Assembly: GCA_001464665.1 (NCBI GenBank)
Contig: LNDP01000024.1
Location: 744,001-808,000, forward strand
Length of the DNA: 64,000 nt
Direction: 5' to 3'
From: Acidobacteria bacterium Ga0074141
GTDB taxonomy: Bacteria; Acidobacteriota; Blastocatellia; Pyrinomonadales; Pyrinomonadaceae
Shown: in pieces, positions 60,683 through 64,000 of the stretch
Layout: every line of letters starts with the position of its first letter
How positions within the stretch are numbered: the first letter of the stretch is position 1
Notes under the pieces: model-generated
Told to the model about the DNA's origin: nothing
The model's input: the letters and a program-made list of their open reading frames with translations, nothing else
The model's database searches: none
Program-made: the position numbers and the translations under genes

Positions 60683-61069
60683 ATGTGGCTCTTTACTAAA
60701 TATGGATTTTTTAGTGTCGTTTGCGCGCGGATGGGCATTGGCTCTAAGGGCATGCCGGTTGACCCGGACCGGATGATGGTCCGTGCCCGCCTCGCCGAGC
60801 ACCTTGAGGCATTGAAAAAGCGGTTTCCCGACGAACTTGGCGATGCCGAGGTCATTGTCACGAAAGACACCGACTACGCCTGCCGGCTCTTTGTCGCGAA
60901 ACCGAACTGGGTCCGTGTTGCCGCCGCCCTTGCCGAGGAAACCGACTACGACAATTTCAAAAAGGCCGCTGAAGCATCGCTCGGAACCGACGGAAAGGAC
61001 TACCTTCATTCGCTCCACGAAGTCTGGGAAGTTATGTACAGACTCCAAAAAAATTCGCCCAATCGGTGA
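60683..61069 (+). CDS. Hypothetical protein (128 aa)
   Basis: 128 residues, soluble, with conserved-looking segments: MWLFTKYGFFSVVCARMGIG, RARLAEHLEALKKRFPDELG, DAEVIVTKDTDYACRLFVAK and EETDYDNFKKAAEASLGTDG, KDYLHSLHEVWEVMYRLQ. The pattern is that of small conserved proteins of unknown function containing phosphoribosyltransferase- or MazG-unlike folds; I cannot assign it. It starts 12 nt after mqnC and is probably its operon partner. Confidence 0.8.
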   Translation: MWLFTKYGFFSVVCARMGIGSKGMPVDPDRMMVRARLAEHLEALKKRFPDELGDAEVIVTKDTDYACRLFVAKPNWVRVAAALAEETDYDNFKKAAEASLGTDGKDYLHSLHEVWEVMYRLQKNSPNR

Positions 61070-61137
61070 ATCCACCTCCTCCCTACTCCCGAATCCTGTC
61101 TTGAATCCGATTTTTATTCGATCAAGGGAGGATCATT

Positions 61138-61695
61138 ATGAAAAATATTCTTGCTACGCTTGTACTGACTCTTTTTGTTGCGTTGGGAGTTTCTGCCCAA
61201 AAAGTTGAAAGAACCGATAAGGGATTTGCTCCGCCGCCGGACCTCGGCAATCTCGTAGAGGTTGCGATCGCCGTTAATACAGAAGGCCCGTTTGCAGGCC
61301 AGTTCGATACGCTGATCGCGGCGGTACTCGCTGCCGACCCGCAGATCGTTGAGGCCCTGACCAAGAACGGCAAGCGTACCGTCTTTGCCCCGACCGACGC
61401 TGCATTCGCCGATCTTGGCCTGACGCCGGAGAACATCGGCACCATCGATCAGGGCTTCCTTACCCAGGTACTTGCATATCACGTAGTGCCGGGCAACCGT
61501 CTTGCTGCTGATGTGCTCGTGACCTCGCGTTTCCGTAGCCTTCAGGGCAACTTCTTCTTCCAGAGCAATGGCGTGCTGACCGATGCCGTCGGCCGCAACG
61601 CGAACATCATTGTTACCGATGTACTCGCGGACAACGGCGTTATTCACGCGATCGATGCAGTTATCTTGCCGTTCGCTCCGGCGGCGATCAAGTAA
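61138..61695 (+). CDS. Exported fasciclin-domain protein
   Basis: 185 residues with a signal peptide (KNILATLVLTLFVALGVSAQ). The fasciclin (FAS1) domain is about 40-180: FDTLIAAVLAADPQIVEALT, RTVFAPTDAAFADLGLT, TQVLAYHVVPGNRLAADVLV, NIIVTDVLADNGVIHAIDAV. FAS1 domains mediate cell adhesion or bind lipids and porphyrins. A strong ribosome binding site (GGGAGGATC) and a terminator after the gene suggest it is monocistronic and well expressed. Confidence 0.94.
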   Translation: MKNILATLVLTLFVALGVSAQKVERTDKGFAPPPDLGNLVEVAIAVNTEGPFAGQFDTLIAAVLAADPQIVEALTKNGKRTVFAPTDAAFADLGLTPENIGTIDQGFLTQVLAYHVVPGNRLAADVLVTSRFRSLQGNFFFQSNGVLTDAVGRNANIIVTDVLADNGVIHAIDAVILPFAPAAIK

Positions 61696-61719
61696 AAATA
61701 CTTATTGCTTCAAAACTGT

Positions 61720-61764
61720 AAAAGGCCGGCCGAGATGTTTTTGAGGTCTCAGCCGGCCTTTTCC
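61720..61764. terminator. Terminator after the fasciclin gene
   Basis: An 11-bp stem (AAAAGGCCGGC / GCCGGCCTTTT) extends inward with GAGA / TCTC. T-runs on both strands allow bidirectional action. Confidence 0.87.
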
Positions 61765-61811
61765 ATCTTCGTGCGGTGATTTCCGGCATCGGTTTGGATT
61801 AAGATATCCGA

Positions 61812-62240
61812 ATGCCCGAGCTTAGACTTGAGCTTCTGATCAACGCGAAGCCTGAAACGTGCTTTGCACTGCTCCGTGACCCGCGTTTGCATACGGAAAC
61901 CCGAGCGTTCGTGGAGGGCGAACTTGGCCTCGGCCAGCGCGTGCGGTTTGAGAGTGAGATGCTTGGTATCAAGCAGGTGCTTGTCGTTGAGGTGACGGAG
62001 TTTGAACCAGGCCGGCTTGTTACTGACGCGATGGTCACTGGCACCTTTCGCGAGTTTCGCCATGTTCACGAATTCATCCCGCGTCGCGGCGGGACGCTCT
62101 TGAGCGACATCGTCATCTGGCGTTCGCCGCTCGGCCCGCTCGGTGCGGCTGCGGACGCTCTTTTTATCAAAGCAAGGTTAACAAAGCTTGTTAGCGGCCG
62201 AAATGCCCGATTGAAAGAGCTCGCCGAAGCTGCCGCTTGA
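61812..62240 (+). CDS. SRPBCC-fold protein
   Basis: 142 residues with the helix-grip pattern: PELRLELLINAKPETCFALL, RVRFESEMLGIKQVLVVEVT, REFRHVHEFIPRRGGTLLSD and a C-terminal helix FIKARLTKLVSGRNARLKEL. Such small START-like proteins bind hydrophobic ligands. It is a second member of this fold in the window (the other is at 46470-46925) and does not share obvious sequence with it. No partner gene is evident. Confidence 0.82.
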   Translation: MPELRLELLINAKPETCFALLRDPRLHTETRAFVEGELGLGQRVRFESEMLGIKQVLVVEVTEFEPGRLVTDAMVTGTFREFRHVHEFIPRRGGTLLSDIVIWRSPLGPLGAAADALFIKARLTKLVSGRNARLKELAEAAA

Positions 62241-62338
62241 GCCCGTGCCGTAACAAACCTTACCCAATTATTACAATTCGCGGTCGTTTAACCTGTTAAT
62301 CTTATCTAAGCTCACACCCAGAACAAATAGGGAATTTA

Positions 62339-63196
62339 ATGCAAGAAACACTCACTTTTCGCTACCTCATCCAAAACCTCAATTGGCGAAACGTTTTGAT
62401 GGTCACGTTCTTCCATCTGGCGGCGATCCCGATAATTTACACATTCTCGTGGCAAAATCTTGCGGCGTTGCTCATCGGCAATTGGGTTGTCGGCAGTCTT
62501 GGAGTTGGGCTCGGCTGGCATCGGTTGCTGACGCACCGAGGATTTGAAGCGCCGAAGTGGCTCGAATACACGCTCTCCATCTTCGCGACGATGTCGATGC
62601 AGGATTCGCCAAACAAGTGGATCGCCACCCACCGGATGCATCACAAATACGTCGATACCGATCTTGATCCGCACTCGGCCCGTTCGGGTTTTTGGTGGCC
62701 GCAGCTTGGTTGGGTCGTCTGGGGCAAGGCTCAGGATCACGATCAGGCGACGCTGCAAAAATACATTCCCGATCTTTTGAAAGACCCGATCCACCGGATG
62801 ATCTCGCGATTTTATCTTGTTCCGATCGCTGTTTCCGTTCTAATTTTCTTTGCTATCGGCGGATGGTCGATGGTCGTTTGGGGCGTTGCTGCCCGCGTCG
62901 TACTCGGCTGGCACACGACCTGGTTCGTCAATTCGCTCTCGCACATCTATGGCAAGCGCCCGCACGAGACCGGCGACCTTTCAACGAACAATTGGTTCGT
63001 TGCTATACTCACCTTCGGCGAGGGATGGCACAACAATCACCACGCGTTCCCGACCTCGGCCCGCCACGGGTTAGAATGGTACCAGTTTGATATGAACTGG
63101 ATCGCGATCCGCATTTTCGAAAAGCTCGGCTGGGCCCGGAAGATAAAACTGCCCGAGATAAGGACCGTTTCGGATGAGCTAAAGCAGGCCGCCTAA
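62339..63196 (+). CDS. Membrane fatty-acid desaturase (acyl-CoA desaturase type)
   Basis: 285 residues with four or more membrane helices and the three diiron histidine boxes: HRLLTH (61-66), HRMHH (98-102) and HNNHH (231-235). An additional histidine lies in WHTTWFVNSLSHIYG. This is the delta-9 acyl-CoA/lipid desaturase pattern (GLGWHRLLTHRGFEAPKWLE, STNNWFVAILTFGEGWHNNH). It inserts a double bond into a saturated acyl chain with oxygen. The start codon has AGGGAATTTA upstream, a fair ribosome binding site. The gene has no operon partner. Confidence 0.95.
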   Translation: MQETLTFRYLIQNLNWRNVLMVTFFHLAAIPIIYTFSWQNLAALLIGNWVVGSLGVGLGWHRLLTHRGFEAPKWLEYTLSIFATMSMQDSPNKWIATHRMHHKYVDTDLDPHSARSGFWWPQLGWVVWGKAQDHDQATLQKYIPDLLKDPIHRMISRFYLVPIAVSVLIFFAIGGWSMVVWGVAARVVLGWHTTWFVNSLSHIYGKRPHETGDLSTNNWFVAILTFGEGWHNNHHAFPTSARHGLEWYQFDMNWIAIRIFEKLGWARKIKLPEIRTVSDELKQAA

Positions 63197-63231
63197 GGCC
63201 GCCGCTCGCGGGCCGTAGCCGACCACTGATA

Positions 63232-63567
63232 ATGGCCGTCAACGTAATCTCCTTTATTATTACGCTTCTGGCAGAGGCTGTCTTTGCCTTTGCTGCCGTC
63301 TTCTTCATGATCGTCGCGCTGAACGGATACAGCGAATCCGATGCGGCGTACGGCATCGTAGCTTTCGCCGCTCTCGCACTTGCGATCATTCTCGTCACCT
63401 CCGCACTCGCGTCATTCTCCACCGGCGGTCTCATCCGCCGCGGCTACAAGGCCTGGCTCGCCGTCCCGATCGCGGTCGTTGTGTTTTCATTTCTCGGCTT
63501 CATCTTCATTGGCATCGCCGGCGTCCTCGGAGCCGCCGTCGCCGAGATCGCCCGCATCAATTTTTAA
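63232..63567 (+). CDS. Three-helix membrane protein of unknown function
   Basis: 111 residues. Hydrophobic segments occupy about 5-30, 40-62 and 72-105 (FIITLLAEAVFAFAAVFFMI, AFAALALAIILVTSALASFS, AVPIAVVVFSFLGFIFIGIA). A short polar loop GLIRRGYKAW separates the last two. No family is recognised. It follows the desaturase by 35 nt on the same strand and may be co-transcribed. Confidence 0.7.
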   Translation: MAVNVISFIITLLAEAVFAFAAVFFMIVALNGYSESDAAYGIVAFAALALAIILVTSALASFSTGGLIRRGYKAWLAVPIAVVVFSFLGFIFIGIAGVLGAAVAEIARINF

Positions 63568-63569
63568 TA

Positions 63570-63609
63570 AAAAATGGCTTGGCCTCCGAATGCATTCGGA
63601 GGCCAAGCC
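63570..63609 (-). terminator. Terminator of the second VCBS gene
   Basis: A perfect palindrome of 34 bp (63576-63609; 17-bp arms) lies 23 nt after the stop codon of the minus-strand gene. In that direction it is followed by ATTTTTTATT. The plus-strand side has no T-run, so it serves the minus strand. Confidence 0.88.
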
Positions 63610-63632
63610 CGATCAGCTTTCGCCCATGGTCT

Positions 63633-64000
63633 TTAAGGTATCCAGGCCGTTTGAACCGGTTTGTCTCCGCCCTGACCGAACGTGATAAAGTCGAGCGTGC
63701 CGCCGGAACGATTCAGGTACCAGACATTGTTCGTGGGCCGCCAGACCGCAAGGTCATGCTTTCCGTCGCCGTCGTAGTCGCCGGGAACCGGTATATCTCC
63801 CGCCGCTCCCCAAGGGGCACCGTAGAACGAAAGATCCTCGCTCCTGAGTACGTACCAGGTCGAATTGGAAGGCCGGAAATAAGCGATGTCCGCCTTTCCG
63901 TCGCCGGTGTAGTCGCCCACCACGGGCTTATCGGTCGATTCGCCAAACACGGTCGCGAACACCGACGAGTTCGAAGACCGTATCATCCACCACGTCCCGT
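63633..64000 (-). CDS. C-terminal part of a VCBS/FG-GAP repeat protein (continues past the window)
   Basis: The reverse strand encodes the last 121 residues of a repeat protein; the frame stays open to the window end (GTWWMIRSS). Two complete repeats are seen with DYTGDGKADIAYFRPSNSTW and DYDGDGKHDLAVWRPTNNVW. Each has the DxDGDG-type metal loop and an FRPSxxxWY blade. The repeat is the same type as in the protein at 7272-8924, and the linker AAGDIPVPGDYDGDGK is shared almost word for word. It is probably another exported surface protein. The N-terminus and signal are outside the window. Confidence 0.9.
   Translation of the reverse strand, partial: GTWWMIRSSNSSVFATVFGESTDKPVVGDYTGDGKADIAYFRPSNSTWYVLRSEDLSFYGAPWGAAGDIPVPGDYDGDGKHDLAVWRPTNNVWYLNRSGGTLDFITFGQGGDKPVQTAWIP

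Overview
This is a dense, GC-rich bacterial chromosome segment with short intergenic gaps. The gene content fits an Acidobacteriota, probably a Blastocatellia or Pyrinomonadales-like member. Clues are a large Oar-like TonB-dependent receptor with an N-terminal carboxypeptidase-regulatory domain, VCBS/FG-GAP surface proteins, the futalosine (MqnA/MqnC) menaquinone route and many secreted or inner-membrane metalloproteases. This taxonomic call is an inference from gene families; no rRNA is present. No prophage, integrase, transposase or CRISPR array was seen.

Layout. 1-9 kb: the start of nadA on the minus strand, then a plus-strand set of exported proteins (unknown secreted protein, 1376-aa Oar-like outer-membrane protein, parvulin-type isomerase, lamin-tail/VCBS protein) ended by two tandem terminators. 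9-14 kb: a 50-aa membrane protein and a complete pstSCAB-phoU operon on the minus strand, preceded by three 11-bp-spaced Pho-box-like repeats. 14-23 kb: M48, M50 and YpfJ-type zinc proteases, a yacG/MFS operon, an LEA-like membrane protein, HU, a TM2 protein and riboflavin synthase. Heptamer repeat arrays in opposite orientation bracket 16.07-19.19 kb. 24-29 kb: a type IV pilus block pilB - basic secreted protein - pilT - pilC with a strong sigma-70-like promoter. 29-40 kb: a PEGA-like/TPR protein, a CPA2 antiporter, one tRNA with anticodon CAU, hydrolases, an aminotransferase class IV protein, an SLC13 transporter with internal RCK-C domains and a flippase-like protein.

40-44 kb: acyl-CoA dehydrogenase, then a translationally coupled antitoxin, PIN toxin, GNAT, YcxB-like chain, a radical SAM protein and a TPR protein. 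44-54 kb: cyclophilin, M1 aminopeptidase, a PLP decarboxylase operon, an alanine/glycine:cation symporter, a divalent-anion symporter and a PpiD-like chaperone. 54-64 kb: NAD kinase, a four-gene minus-strand operon (cyclase, methyltransferase, Cys-less alkyltransferase-like protein, unknown 109-aa protein), a small GNAT, mqnA, a 33-aa membrane protein, a YdeI-like protein, mqnC, a fasciclin protein, a fatty-acid desaturase and a truncated second VCBS protein.

Most of the window is housekeeping and envelope biology. I found no clear novel defence or mobile system. The best leads are the ATL-containing operon, the toxin-antitoxin-acetyltransferase chain, the uncharacterised basic protein inside the pilus operon, the oppositely oriented heptamer arrays and two small membrane proteins.
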